From assembly GCF_014839835.1 (NCBI RefSeq), contig NC_071646.1:186001-250000 (forward strand): 64,000 bases of DNA, in the 5' to 3' direction. This stretch comes from Dryobates pubescens (Eukaryota; Chordata; Aves; Piciformes; Picidae). This document shows, in pieces, positions 1 to 49,007 of the stretch. Numbering within the stretch: the first letter of the stretch is position 1; every line of letters starts with the position of its first letter. A program made the translations under genes and the position numbers. The notes beneath the pieces were generated by a model, which saw only the letters and a program-made list of their open reading frames with translations, had not been told where the DNA came from and did no database searches.

Positions 1-119
1 GTCGTTTACCAGCAAAGGAGATGCAGACGTGAGGGGAGCCGAGAGGCGGGGAAGCCGGTGGGACCCTCCACAGCACGATCCGCCACGCCCAATACGGTGC
101 TCACCGTGCCACAGTCCGT

Positions 120-303
120 CACTCCCAACATGGCAGCTACAGAGTGCCGCGCCGCGCCGCGCCACTCTCAACATGGCGGCCAGACAGTGTCATACACTGC
201 CGCTTTCAACATGGCACGATCACCAAGTCTCGCGAGATTTCGCCTCTATTTATAATGCATGGGAAAACCACTCCCCCCCTTTCTGTCACGGCAAGCCGGC
301 GCC
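120..303 (+). promoter_or_regulatory. RPL10A: RPL10A promoter and short 5' UTR
   Basis: Three AACATGGC cores (127-134, 170-177, 208-215) lie in similar flanks about 40 bases apart. They match YY1 sites, and the middle one continues as AACATGGCGGC. A TCTCGCGAGA palindrome is at 228-237 and a TATTTATAA box at 247-255. About 25-30 bases later a C-rich then T-rich tract (272-283) looks like the 5' terminal oligopyrimidine (TOP) start of a ribosomal protein mRNA, which would leave a 5' UTR of about 25 bases before the ATG at 304. YY1 sites, TATA-like boxes and TOP starts are known features of vertebrate ribosomal protein genes. The exact start site is inferred. Confidence 0.75.
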
Positions 304-3613
<3,310 letters not shown>

Positions 3614-3622
3614 GGGGGCAAC

Positions 3623-3628
3623 AATAAA
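3623..3628 (+). terminator. RPL10A: RPL10A polyadenylation signal
   Basis: AATAAA ten bases after the TGA stop, followed about 18 bases on by a GT-rich stretch. This implies a very short 3' UTR of about 35 bases, normal for ribosomal protein genes. Confidence 0.9.
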
Positions 3629-3649
3629 CTTTCAGGACTCCTACAGCTG

Positions 3650-4380
3650 TGTGTTGGTTGTGTTCCTCCAAACCTTCTGGGGAAGGGTCTGTTGAATTGC
3701 TGCTTGCCTCTGGCAGGAAAGGTCTCAAATGCTGTGTCAAGGTGGTGGGGATGTGAACTTGAGGGTTGGAGCTTTGAGGGAGGAATCCTGATCAGGGGTT
3801 CAGGGCAGGGAGCAGGAATAGCTCTGCACTCACATCAGGAACAATTATCCACGGTGGGGTGCAGGTAGAACCCCTGCAGTTATCCTGTAGCCTTTACTTT
3901 GTGCTGTCGTCTCCTGAGGCCACCTTGCACCACCAGGCTCTGCTCCATGGCAGCAGCTTCCCCAGTTTGAGAGGAAATCCCACTTGGAGGCTTCTGCTGC
4001 ACCATCAAACCAGTGATGGGCTGGGGGGGGTTCCCAGGATGAAGAGGATGAGGAGGTGCTGGGTGGGAGCTCAGCAAAGGGGCTGGGGCTGAGGGTAGGG
4101 AACAGTTTCCACCCCCTCTGCTTCCTTCAGCCAGTCCCTGCCCCACTGCACATTCTGGGCTAAAAAAGGGCAATGTTTGCTCTACTGCCTGTGTATAAAT
4201 AAGGACATTGTGTCATGGCTTGCAAGGGTGCAGGGTTTAAACTTCGGGGGGGGGGGTGTCAAAAAAAACCCCAAACCCCAAATGCCTTTGAAAGCATCTG
4301 AGAGAACAATGAGAGCAGCTCCGGCTCCTGCTGCTAGCAACCTTTACCAGAAGCGTTGGGAGCCAGAGCTTTCTGAAAGA
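3650..4380. other. Intergenic gap between two convergent 3' ends
   Basis: About 730 bases separate the RPL10A 3' end from the inferred SCUBE3 3' end. I see no coding exon and no clear transposon. Near its right side are an 11-base G run (4246-4256) and an A/C-rich stretch. Confidence 0.6.
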
Positions 4381-4399
4381 TCAACACCAAGAAATTCCA

Positions 4400-4405
4400 T
4401 TTAAT
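4400..4405 (-). terminator. SCUBE3: Candidate SCUBE3 polyadenylation signal (ATTAAA)
   Basis: On the minus strand ATTAAA occurs within an AT-rich stretch reading 'ttttttaattattaaatgg'. I saw no AATAAA on this strand between here and the SCUBE3 stop codon. ATTAAA is the commonest variant signal. Confidence 0.45.
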
Positions 4406-4664
4406 AATTAAAAAAAGACAATACAAAATGCAAACATTTCTTTTCTTTTTTACAATGTTCAGATACATTTTCTTTCCTTTTTAATCAAGTGCAAATAACT
4501 TCATGAACTACATCTTTCATTGCTTGAACCGTTTCTGCTGGAGGTGGCAAGTCATGGCCTGCTTCAAGAGGCAGGGAGAAATGTCCCAACATGAAAAGAG
4601 CCCCAAAAGAGCAAATCCCAGCGACCCTCCTTCGTCTTCCTCACCTCCAGATACTCAGTACAGC

Positions 4665-4679
4665 GGGGGGGGGGGGGGG
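4665..4679 (+). repeat. 15-base G homopolymer
   Basis: Uninterrupted G run on the plus strand, read as a C run in the inferred SCUBE3 3' UTR. Length may be unreliable because homopolymers are prone to sequencing error. Confidence 0.8.
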
Positions 4680-6460
4680 CTGGTGCTGTGGTTTTCAGCC
4701 TTTCAAACCCTTTCTGAGGGAGGGGCTGGGGGAAGAGAGGAGTTGAGCTGCAGTTGGGTGGCTCTGGTGGTCCCCTGGGCTTTTCGGGGGGGAAGGTATT
4801 TGAGCTATTTGGTGTCTTTGGCCAGCAAGGTGCTGCTCACCTCACCCTCCCAAACCTGCTGGAATGGAGGGGAGGTGGTGGGTGCAGTGACAGCCAGGAC
4901 ACCTCAAGGGTCTGGGGGCCTTGGTCTCAGCAAGGTTGCAGTAACAGCAGCCCCACAGCTAAATCACAGAGAATTAATTAACTCCTCTGAGCAAGGTGAT
5001 GAGGGACAAATCCTTGGCTGCCTCACACCAGGGTTGGTCATTCCTGGATGATTTTTATCTTCTAAATAAGAAAGACCTTTACAAGGGTCACTGCTCTGCT
5101 GTGACTGCCCCCAGGCAATAACCCCCAAATCCCTACGACAGCTTTTGTGCATCAGAGCAGCTGCTCAGGCACCGTCGGAGTGACAAACAGCTCAGGCTGC
5201 AGCTGTGCAGCTTCCACAGGGGCTGGGAGCCGGGCGGCAGGAGGGCTAAGTCCACAGCTGGGATGGATCAGGACAGACTTTTCCAGCCGTCCTGGGGACA
5301 AACCTCACCCCTCCTCTGCCAGCTCACCCAGACCACAGCCCCAGACAGAGCCCCACAGCGGCTCTGGGGGTTGCTGGAGCAGCAGGGATTGAGGAGGGAG
5401 GACACGAGGGAGCAGCTGCCTCCTGCTTTCAGCAGGGACTGACCTCGGGGGCACGTGCAGAGCAGTAAATTAATTGGTTCGCTAAGAGCAGGGTCTGCCC
5501 CAGATGTGGTCAAAGGGACAGCAAAAGACAAGCTGGGATGGGAGGGGACCTGCCAAGAGGAATGCTGTAGGCAAGGCCACCACATTTAGTCCTGGCCTCT
5601 CCAGGTCTTTGAGAGGATGGAGATGGGGATGAAGGTGAAGGTAGGTGAGAGCTGAGAGCTGGTGGCAGGGCTAGAAAGGAAGCAAGGCATGTGGAAGAGG
5701 ACGAGAGCTAACCAGTGGCATCAGTTGCCTGTCCCCAGGGGGCCTGCCTGGCCACATGAAGGGGATAAACCCCTCTGTGATATCCAACTGGCCATCGCTC
5801 CCAGCTGTGTCTAAAGATGATGCTAGGGGAGGGCAAGTGGCAGTGGAAAGGGGGGGGTGGCATGATGGGATCCCACCTGAGAGCCACATCCTGCTCCCTG
5901 TGGAGGGGCTACCACAGCACAGGGACAGGCACAGGTGGAGGGACACAGCCAAAAGCACCCGAAGAAACTTAGAGGCACAAAGCTCCCCCTGAGCCAGGGA
6001 GGGACGGCTCTGCCCCAGGGACCTCCCTACCTGGGGGAGAGATTTCAAGTATGCCCCCAGAAGCAAAACCATTTGCAACAAGCAGGTGATGGGGACAAAG
6101 TCAGGCATCTTCCACACAACAGGGCTTGAACAATCCCCAGTCCAGGGTGGGTCACCCCAAAAGCTCACACAGCCACCCCAGCTGCTCCATGTCCTCCATG
6201 AACGGCCTGAGCCACCTCAAACCACCTGCACGAACTCACCCCATCACTCACACGCCGAGCAGGAGAGGCACCATCTGCTCACCACACAGGGGACTCATGT
6301 GGGACAAACGTGGCAGAACAGGTTGCAAGGCCTGGAAAGAGGCAGCCCAGCAGGCAGCAGTGGCCCGGGGCGGGGTTTGCTTTGGGTGGGTGGCTGCTGT
6401 GTTTGCTACAAACACATTCTCGTCTCTCAGGCAGGTATAAATATTGCTGTTCTAGTAAAA

Positions 6461-6545
6461 CAGACAAACAAACAAACAAAAAACCCAACCAAAAAAAACC
6501 CCAAACAAACCCAAAACAACCAAACAAAAAAGCCAACCAAAACCA
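6461..6545 (-). repeat. (TTTG)n / GT-rich simple sequence in SCUBE3 3' UTR
   Basis: The plus strand reads as CAAA repeats then mixed A/C. On the SCUBE3 mRNA strand it gives UGUUUGUUUGU-type repeats, which match the GU-rich element bound by CELF proteins. It could equally be simple-sequence drift. Confidence 0.7.
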
Positions 6546-7187
6546 CAACTTCCCTCTAAATAATATAAAGAAGACTCAAATGATTGCACTTAATAGATAC
6601 GAAGAAGGTAGAAAGGAGGATATCCTAGTGCACAAACATTTACTCCTGCTCTTCACAAAGCTGCTTTTCCAAGTTACTCTTTGGCAGAGCTTGTAAGAAA
6701 GTCTGGTTTCTGGGCACAAGTGTCTGGGGCGGGGGGGTGGGGAACACAAAATCCAAACGAACCCTGCTGAAAGTCCTCCTCGCTGCCTCTTTCCTCCCGT
6801 GCAGCCAGGCATTGTTCTTGCGGAACGTGGCTTGGCTGCTCTTCCCTCCCAGCGCCAGCGCGGCAGCCACCATGGCTGCTGCTGGCCGGTGGCTTTGCTG
6901 AGCTCTCCTCTCCGTCTCCCTTCTCATCAGCTCTGCTTCTGCGAAATTCTTTTCCCCAAAAAATTCTTTTTCTGCAACGTGACGCCGACACCACGGCCCA
7001 GGCGCGGCATTACCTTCTTGCGCTCCTCTACCACAGCGCTCGGCAGGGCTGCAGCCAGCACCAGCCCCGTGGGCTGGGAGGACGATGACCTCCCCCACGT
7101 GTCCAAGGCAGGCAGTGGCACCGGGGAAGTGGGACAGACCTGGCGTAAAGGAAGCCAAAGGTTGGGCACAGGATGGTGACAGGATCA

Positions 7188-40789
<33,602 letters not shown>

Positions 40790-40809
40790 GGCAATCCCAG
40801 TCTGCATGG

Positions 40810-41420
40810 AGGAGTGGGGGCAAGACAGGGGGGGATTCTAGTGCTTTAAAAGAAACAAGAGGCTGAGCATGCAAAGGGAAATCAAGAGGAGGAAGGGGCT
40901 CGCTCCTTGCCGTGTGTGAGACGGAGGGAAGGGAACTGAACTGATGGAAAAAGCTGCTCTGGGTTCAGTTTGGGGCTCTTGGTGTTGCTAAAGAAGAGAG
41001 TGAGGGAAGGAGACCCAGGGCAGTTGGAGGAAAGTGGACTCTATCGCCCTCTCTCTGGCGGCTGCTCTGATCCCTTCTCCTTTTTTTTTTTTTCCCTTAA
41101 ATAATCCCAGCCAATTCCAGTTTTGCAAGAGAGCAGCAGCAGGAGCAGCAAGCGCTGGAGGGGGGAAGCAGGCGCCTTGCCCTGGTGCTGGGGACCTGAG
41201 AAAGGGGAGTGGAAAGGAGAGCCCCATCCAAGCAACGCCCTTTTTCTCCCAGCCCTTTCTTTCTTTCTATTTGGCTTTGGTTACTCCTTCCCGGCTCCCC
41301 CCTCGCACCCCCAAGGCTGGGCTTTGCCTGCAGGAATTTACAGTCTGCGCTGGAGGAGAAGGGCCAGTAGCCATGGAGACTGCTTCCCTGGGAGCAGGGA
41401 GGTCAGGCGGAGACCATGGG
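40810..41420 (-). promoter_or_regulatory. SCUBE3: SCUBE3 5' UTR and promoter region (approximate)
   Basis: The sequence upstream of the start codon has no strong CpG island. A 13-base T tract (41,081-41,093) is followed by an AT-rich TTAAATAATC, which reads GATTATTTAA on the minus strand. Near 41,367-41,380 the sequence GTAGCCATGGAGAC resembles the palindromic RFX X-box. The transcription start is not determined. Confidence 0.35.
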
Positions 41421-43465
41421 CGATCAATGCATCAATGCAAAGCCCCCGCAACCCCCAGACCCAGCCCGCACCTCGCAGCCCCTCGGCCAGGCAAGGGCTT
41501 GGGGTGGTGGGGAGGGGAGGTGGGGAGGGTGAGGGGGGTGGGCAGGGGAAGGCAATGAGTGGGAAAGAAAAGGGGAAGGAAAAATGTATCGGTAAGGAAC
41601 AAAAAGAGTTTGCAGAGGGCACCACCTGGCTGGGCTCGGCAGCTGTGGGAGCGTCTTGGGGTGCTGGGTTGGCAGAAAGTGGGACTGGAGAACAGCTCTG
41701 CTGTTTGCAAGAGAGAGGTGGGGAGGGGGATTGGGAAATAAGGGTGGAAGGGGCAAGAAAAAGACCTTTCTGAACCATTCAAGGCGGGTGGGGTTTTTTT
41801 TGCTTGCAGGAGCCTCTCACAGCCTGCCCCCCTGCAGCCGGCATCCTAGAGCACAGGGAGACCCTCTGCCACAACCCGTGGCTGTCCCTGCACTGAGCTT
41901 GCTGCCACCATCTCTTTCCTGGGGGTGTTTCTGCTCCCTGAGTCATGTGAGGCATCACCAGCCAGGAAAATGCAGCAGGAGATAAGGCTGAGAGCTGGGA
42001 ATGTGGCTGGGGGGAAGGTCTGTGGTAATCTCACCTGTCCAGGGCTGTGGGATGCCATGGCCCCAGCAGTCATCCTGCCCATGGCATCCCCCATGGTCCT
42101 TCAGCCCACCATGCTGCTTCTGCAGCCTCTCCTATCCCCTTTTGTCCTAATAACCCCTAAAGATACAATGAAGGAGGCTGGAAGTGATGGAAAACATCCA
42201 GCTGAGCCAAGGCACCCGTGTGGAGATGAGGGGAGGGATTGCAGCTGGGAGGATGATGAAGAATCCCTTAGTCCAGTGATGCTTTCCCTACAGAAACACA
42301 AACCCCTCGGGCTGCCCTCGTGGGACAGGAACCTTCCCTGAGCAGGGGACCTGAAGGAGTAGGTCTGCTTTAGACAGGAAGATGCTGGACAACTGGACCA
42401 GGAGAGCATCACCTGTGAAAACTGGGAGCTGGATCTTCCCAAAGACAGAGGCCAAGGGCAAGACTCCCTCCTGGCCCTGTGGAGCCATCCTACACCCATG
42501 GAGCTCTGCCTGCTGCCAGTGAGTCCCCCAGTCAAAGCACTGAGGTCAAAAACCCATGTAGGAACCAAATCCAGGGCAGCAGAAGATCAGCATCAGCTGG
42601 AGGACAGATCCACAGACAGGTCCCTTACACCCAGTGCAAATCTCCAGGGCTCAAATCCACGTTGGCATGGTGAAGCCAGAGCCAGGGGAGTCTGAGTGGC
42701 CCTTATCTTACCTGCTCCTACGCCAGGAGCTCTTGGGGATGAAGGCTGCTCCTCTTGGCATGCAGTGCTGAGCAGGAAGGGGCTCTGGACCTTGCAGCCC
42801 ATGCCAGTGGGGTGTCCAGCACACTCCTGCGACCGTGAGCTCAGCAGCTGTGGCAGCACTTTTCTTTCAGGCTGGGATTTGCTGTGCAAACACAAAGCTC
42901 TCTTAGGGCTGTTTCAAGAGCAGACTCAAAATGCCCTCAAAATGCACTCAGAGTCTCAAAATACAGAGGCTCTGGTCACCACACCTTGGAGCAGGACATG
43001 TTCACATCCCATCCTATGATCCTTTATCATCATAACCAGAGGCAGAACGCCACAGACCTCCTTGTTTTTTGTTCACTTCTCTAACCTGTCTTCTAAATCT
43101 GGAGGCTGATCTCATGGCACGAGGGACAGGACCCTCAGCGGTGCTGATTTATAACCAAGCTGCTAAATCACAGGTTCACACATCAGTACAAACAGCCAGA
43201 ACCCAGCCCTGAATACACAGCTCCACGTGCATCACAGCACCCAGCGCTGGCAGCTGCACGGCGGCAGGCAGGGACCTGGTAGGGACCCAGCAGGGACTCA
43301 GCAAAACCTCACTCAGGCCCAGACCGCTGGGCTGGGGCTCTGGCCAAGTGCTCTCCATTAAACCTGTGCCTTGCTTTTGAAAGCAGGTTGATGGCAGCAT
43401 TGGAGAGTGAAGGGCCTGACCCCCACGTTACAGACTCACTATGGCTGGAAAAGGCCTCCAGGACC

Positions 43466-43960
43466 ATAGAATCATGGAATTGTTTGGGTTGGAAAAGGCC
43501 TCCAAGACCATCCAGTCCAACTATCAACCCAATACCACCATGGCCACTAAACCCTGTCCCAGAGTGCCATGTCCATGTTCTTGGACACCTCCAGGGATGA
43601 GGACTCCACCACCTCCCTGGGCAGCCTCTGCCAATCCCTGACCACTCTTGCAGCAAAGACATTTTTACTAATCTCAAACCTGAACCTCCCCTGGCACAAT
43701 TTCAGGCCATTTCCTCTCCTTCTATCACCTGAGACTAGGAAAAAGAGACCAAGTCCCACCTGGCTCCAGCCTTCTTTGAAGGGAGTTGTAGAGAGCAATG
43801 AGGTCTCCCCTCAGCCTCCTTTTTTTCCAGACAAAACAACCCCAGCCCTCTCAGCTGCTCCTTGTGAGCCTTGTTCTCAAGACCAACCATTATCTGCCAG
43901 GGCCATGGCTGCACCATATCCCTGAGCACCATATCCAGATGGCTTTTAAATACATCCAGG
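43466..43960 (-). mobile_element. CR1 LINE 3' end, about 0.5 kb
   Basis: The plus strand starts 'catagaatcatggaattgtt' and extends through 'ctccctgggcagcctctgcc' and 'ccatttcctctccttctatc' to the ORF2 C-terminal region. Minus-oriented. Confidence 0.92.
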
Positions 43961-45914
43961 GATGGCAATTAAACCACTTCAACCCTTGCTCCTCCAGCAG
44001 GGTTGCAAAGCACCACAGCAAGGTAGTGGGGCTGGGGTGAGCTGCTGATGTTCAGAAAGGCTTTAAAGAATTAAATATAGTGGTATTTGCAGTGCCTCGT
44101 TGGGTGGAAGGGGGGCCAAGGGAGGTCCTGAGGTGACACACCGTGGTGCCCCTCCGAACACGGGGCCATCCCCCCGCCCAGCACACAGATGGAGAAAGTC
44201 AGGCAGCTGAAGATTCCCGAGGTCTCAGAGGGAGTCTGGAGTAAGGGCCATGAATCACACTGAAATCGCTTGCAGGACAGCCCGGTGCTTCGGCCCCGGC
44301 GGCTCCGTACCAGCTCCCGCTGCCGCGGCACGGGGCTGGCGCGGGTCCGGCCCTGGGAGCCCTCTCTGGAGCCATCAAAGGCATCAGGACAACACTGCCA
44401 GCCCTTGCCGGGTGTGCACAAGTGCGTGTGTGCACACGTGTGTGTGTCTCGGGCAGGGCAGGAGGTGGCAGGACTCTCCTCCCCGCTGCCTCCACTCCCC
44501 GTTGCGCACCTCTGGGCAAAATCCATTCGCTGTTGGCTCCATGGAGGGCCAGGAGGTTTGGTCCATTGTGCTGCGGCGCTGAAGAGACGGCGAGGGATTG
44601 TCGACCATGCTGAAACGGTTACATGGGGAGTAATGAAAATTTACTGCACCCTGCCCTGCTCCCTAGCCAAGGAATAAAAGCAGAAAGATCACAACAGGCA
44701 TTTTTTTAATTTGCAGCAAAATTAAAAGAAGAAGGGATCCGTGCTGGCAAACAGCAACCACAGCCCCAGATCAAAGCCGCTGCCTCCTCTCGGCCGGGGC
44801 TTTAAGAGGCTTCTGCAGCTACAGGGATGTTTACACAGGGAGGGAGATCCATACATTGTGCTGTCTTTATGCCGCCTCTCCCCCCCTCATCCGGCAAAAC
44901 ATTCCCTGGGAGGCGATGTGAGGTCATTCCTAGCCCCTGCCTTGTTTTCCTCAAGCTGCAGAGGCTCCAGGGCAAGAGGCAATTCATTTCCCATTAGCGC
45001 ACACACATTTGCACTTGGAACTCTCCCATCTACGGTTTGCCAGGGGACTTTGGGAAAGATGGGGAGGGGGACACCAGCCCTTGCCAGTTTGTTATTGCAT
45101 TCCCAGAGGGAATTCCAGCAGCTGGGGCTGCCGGGAGGGTCAGTGGCTCTGGAAAATCCACTGGGAAAGGACACGGAGCTGGGAGGCAAGCTGGCATCTT
45201 CTGCAGCCCAGCCATGATGTTCCTGTGGCTTCCACCACTTTTATGACGGGTGGTCTCCAGCTCAGAAGAGAATAGACTATTTATAAAAGCAGAGAGGAAA
45301 ACTCTCTATTCCCAAGTCAGGAAAGCACTCCAGCCCCAGTCTCACACCAACAGCCCAGGCGTGAGCACCTCAGACAGTCCCCATCGCCAGCTCCTGGCTG
45401 CATCTCTCATCTCCCCACGCTGCAATTTTATCAGGATGGCTCCAAGCTGGATAAAAAAGCACCAGGTCCCACTCAATGACTGCCTGTCACCCTGTGACAC
45501 CCTTTTTCCAGTGTCACAGAGCTTCCCAAACAGCTGCCTGAGGAGAAAGCTCTTGTTTGTAGTGCCCAGGCTGCAGCAGGAGGTGACACAGGCTGAGGTG
45601 ACCAGGAAGGTCGATGGCAGCGCCAGGAATAGCCCTGCTGCCAGCTAACCACTAACCACACTGATCCCAGAATAAGGGTCCCTTTTTCCAGCTGGATTTA
45701 TAACAGCTTTTCAGGTGACATCAGCTCTTACAGAAATAGGCAGGCTCTTATTCCAGAAGAATTCCTGGGCACTCAGCTGGAGTGGGTACAGCCACCCCAG
45801 GGTGGCTGTTGCAGCAGACTTGCTGCATGCTCCCTGGGGCTTTTATCTCCTCCTGCTCTGCCACCAGCATGGGCACCTCAACTGGCAGGTCCTTGTCAGG
45901 ATGTGGGTGGAGAA

Positions 45915-46130
45915 GGAAGGGGCTTTGGGTGGAATGTCACTAGGACAGGTTTGTTGTCAAGCCCTGGCCCAGGTTGCCCAGGAAGGTGGTGGAATCATCA
46001 TCCCTGGAGGTGTTTCAGAGCTGTGGAGATGTAGTGCTGAGGGTCGTGGTTTGGTGGTGAGCTGGCAGTGCTGGGTTTATGGTTGGACTCTCAGGGGTCT
46101 TTTCCAGCCTAAAGGCTTCTGTGAGCCCAT
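45915..46130 (+). mobile_element. CR1 LINE 3' end
   Basis: Contains 'caggttgcccaggaaggtgg', 'catccctggaggtgtttcag' and 'cttttccagcctaaaggctt'. Plus-oriented. Confidence 0.8.
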
Positions 46131-48121
46131 GAATGCATTTTGTGTCCCGCACAGGTGAAAGGAAGCTCTGAGCTGAGGCCTGCAGGTACAGCTGCTGTGT
46201 CACATCACACCCACTGCCTGCACAGAGCAAACCCATGGCTTCTGCCAGTGCTGCAGCTGGCCTTGTGTTGGGCTGTACTGGGTGCAAGCAGCTGTTTGCC
46301 CCACCCACTGGAGATCCTGGGGCCAGCACCCACGGCAAAGGTTAGCTCAGCACCTGTGACACCAGCCTCGTGTTCAGAGGTGGCCCTTCTCTCCTTTCAA
46401 ATAGTTTGGGAATCTCGGGGACAAGCACGGCCCCCCCGGGCAGAGGGAGCCTCATCAACGGCTGGGTGTTTCTGTGCTGCAGTGAGGGTTATTTGCCTGC
46501 CTGTGTAAGATGTCAGCCCCTTTGCCCCTTGCGTTTCCACCGACAGCTTAACAAGGCTGCAGCTTGTTTCCAGAGGCGCAGCCAGAGCCCGGCCGCTGCG
46601 GCAGTATTTTGTTGCTTACACAAATGTCACCCACGGAGCCAACACCACCTAGGGGAAGGGGTGGCGGGGGAGAAAGGAGGGGAGAGGCTTTTCCACCCCG
46701 CCCTTTTATTTTCCAGAGGGCTCCTCCAGGATGCTGGAGGCACAGCTCTGAAAACCCTGGGGGTAGCAGGAGCCGCTTTAAAGCGTGAAGCCCTGCTCCA
46801 GGGCACTGACCTGACCAAAGGCATTCGCTAATTAATTCATTCTTCCAAGAGACTTAACAGCCTCTTGCCTTCGGAAACCAAGGCGAGCCCGAGCCAAATC
46901 CAAAGCCTGCTGGAAAACACGGAGAGACCCTGAGCGAGTGCAGGAAGCTGCAGAGCCGGGAGTGGGCTCCTGCCCGGCCAGTGCCAGCCACCGAGAGCCG
47001 GCACGGGGCAGCCGGCCAGTGCCAGCTGCCTGCTTTGCTGTCCCCTGCACGGTTCCTTGCTGCTGTTTTTGTGATAGAGGAGGGACAGCAGAGCCTGGAT
47101 GAGAAAAGGGGCTCCCACCTCCCTCAGCTCTCTGCTCAGATGCTGGTTTGGGGTCTCTCCTGTGCTGCAGCGGCAGGCCACAGGCTCACCCCAGCTGCTG
47201 GCATGACATGCTCCGACAGTCCTCACTGTCCTGTTGTCCTTGGCACACTCTCCAGAAAATCCTCAGAGGGTTCCTGGTCCAGTGTGATCTCAGCACAGCT
47301 CACACAACCCCCACCCCCCGCTCCAATCTCCTGAGCGTGGCTCCCAAGATCCCCCCCAGGCACATCCTAGGATCCTCCCCCACCAGCACCCCGGAAGCTG
47401 GGTGATTAAACCCCACACATACAGCTCTGCTAAAACCCCAAGCCCATCACCAGCAGAACAAGGAGACCCCAAAGAATGAGGCTCCCTCAGCACCACCAGC
47501 TGGGAAAGCCCTGCAGGATCTCCTCCACGATCTTGCACCAGAGCAGTTCAGCAGGAGAACAGAGCAGCCTCAGTGTGCCAAGAAGCCCCCAGCCACCCCA
47601 GGGCAGCTGAAGCAAGATGCCATTATTACATTTTTTTAATTTAAAATGCACTTCTTCACCTAGAGGAAAGAAAACCTCCTTCTGGGATGGCCAAGGAAAC
47701 CACATTGGGATTTTCCAGCTGGGCAGGACTGACTGTTTATGGGCAGAGGCTTCCAGAGGCAGAAATAAATGGCTTGCTCTCAGCAGGTTTTCCTTTCTAT
47801 ATTTACCCTCCCCTGAAATGAACATTATTGCACACTGCCACATTTATTCCTTCTGATCAGGGGGCAGGCAAAGGAACTACCCAGCCACAGCACGTCACAG
47901 AAATTGCTACTCTGCTGTTTGGCTGGGGCAGGGGCAGGAGGGAGTCCCCTGGTTTTCTTTGGGCAGTACCCAGGTCCTGCTTACAACTTCCACTGCAGCT
48001 CAGCATTCCTGCTTGTGGCTGCTGAGAGCTGGAGCCTTTCTGGAGCCTCCCTGGAGCTGCTCTGCCAGTGCCTGATGAGTCTCCGGCCCCCTCCCCATGG
48101 CTCCTGAGCATCCCGGGCCAC

Positions 48122-48162
48122 AGAACCATGGAATTGTTTGGGCTGGAAAAGGCCTCTAAGAA
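48122..48162 (-). mobile_element. CR1 LINE 3' terminus, short, inverted against the next copy
   Basis: 'gaaccatggaattgtttggg' then 'ctggaaaaggcctctaag'; it ends directly at the start of an oppositely oriented CR1 fragment. Confidence 0.8.
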
Positions 48163-48378
48163 TGCAAAAGAAATTCTTTAGAGTGAGGGTGAGGAGACAC
48201 TGGAACAGGTTGCCCAGGGAGGCTGTGGATGCCTCCTCCCTTGGCATGTTCAAGGCCAGGCTGGATGAGGCCTTGAGCACTCTGGGCTGGTGGGAAGGTG
48301 TCCCTGCCCATGGCAGGGGTTGGACTTGGATGATACTTAGTGTCCCTTCCAACCCAAACCATTCTCTGAATCCATGAA
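48163..48378 (+). mobile_element. CR1 LINE 3' end
   Basis: Begins 'aatgcaaaagaaattcttta', then 'aggagacactggaacaggtt' and 'tgtcccttccaacccaaacc'. It is close to consensus, so relatively young among the copies here. Confidence 0.9.
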
Positions 48379-49007
48379 AGGGTGGAAAGGGTTCCCCTGC
48401 CCATGACACAGGAGGAACTGAGCTGCACTGAGGCTGCACAAGAATGCTTTTGCAGGGCAAGAAAGCACACCCAGGTCTCAGGTGAATGCACAGACATGAC
48501 ACATGCCTCTCCAAACCCTCCTGGGCTCCAGTTTCCACTCTGGGTGTTTCCCTGCTTATTCTCAAGGTGGGAATTCCCTGCAGATGCAAAGGGGGATCTC
48601 TCCCAGGGACTTGGCAGGCATGAACCATCCTGCTGATGTGCAACATGGCTGCAAAAAACCCTAACAAGTCCTTTCTGACAAGGAGCCAGAGGGGCTCAGC
48701 CACTGCAGACCAAATCTTAACATCAGCCCAGCCACTCAGCTGTAAAATCTCTCCTAATCCCAGCCCTGGGGAGAGGCAAGGGGGATCACCTGCCTCCCCA
48801 GGACGTGGCCCACATCACATGGCTCCTTGTGTCACGCTCATGCCCACCACCACCTTCAAATCTGGGCTTGACCTCCAATTTACCTTGAAGTTCATTAACT
48901 AATGATGCCAACTGCTTTGGCACACCGGCCAAAGAAGGGGTTCACAGCGCCCCAGAGAGAACAGGGGGATTAATCCTCTGCTGGCAGCAGGGGGAAGTCA
49001 GTCAGGC

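Noticed and set aside
40805-40807. Upstream in-frame ATG as the SCUBE3 start
   Set aside because: Poorer context than the ATG at 40787-40789 and it only adds six residues. It cannot be excluded without protein or 5' end data.
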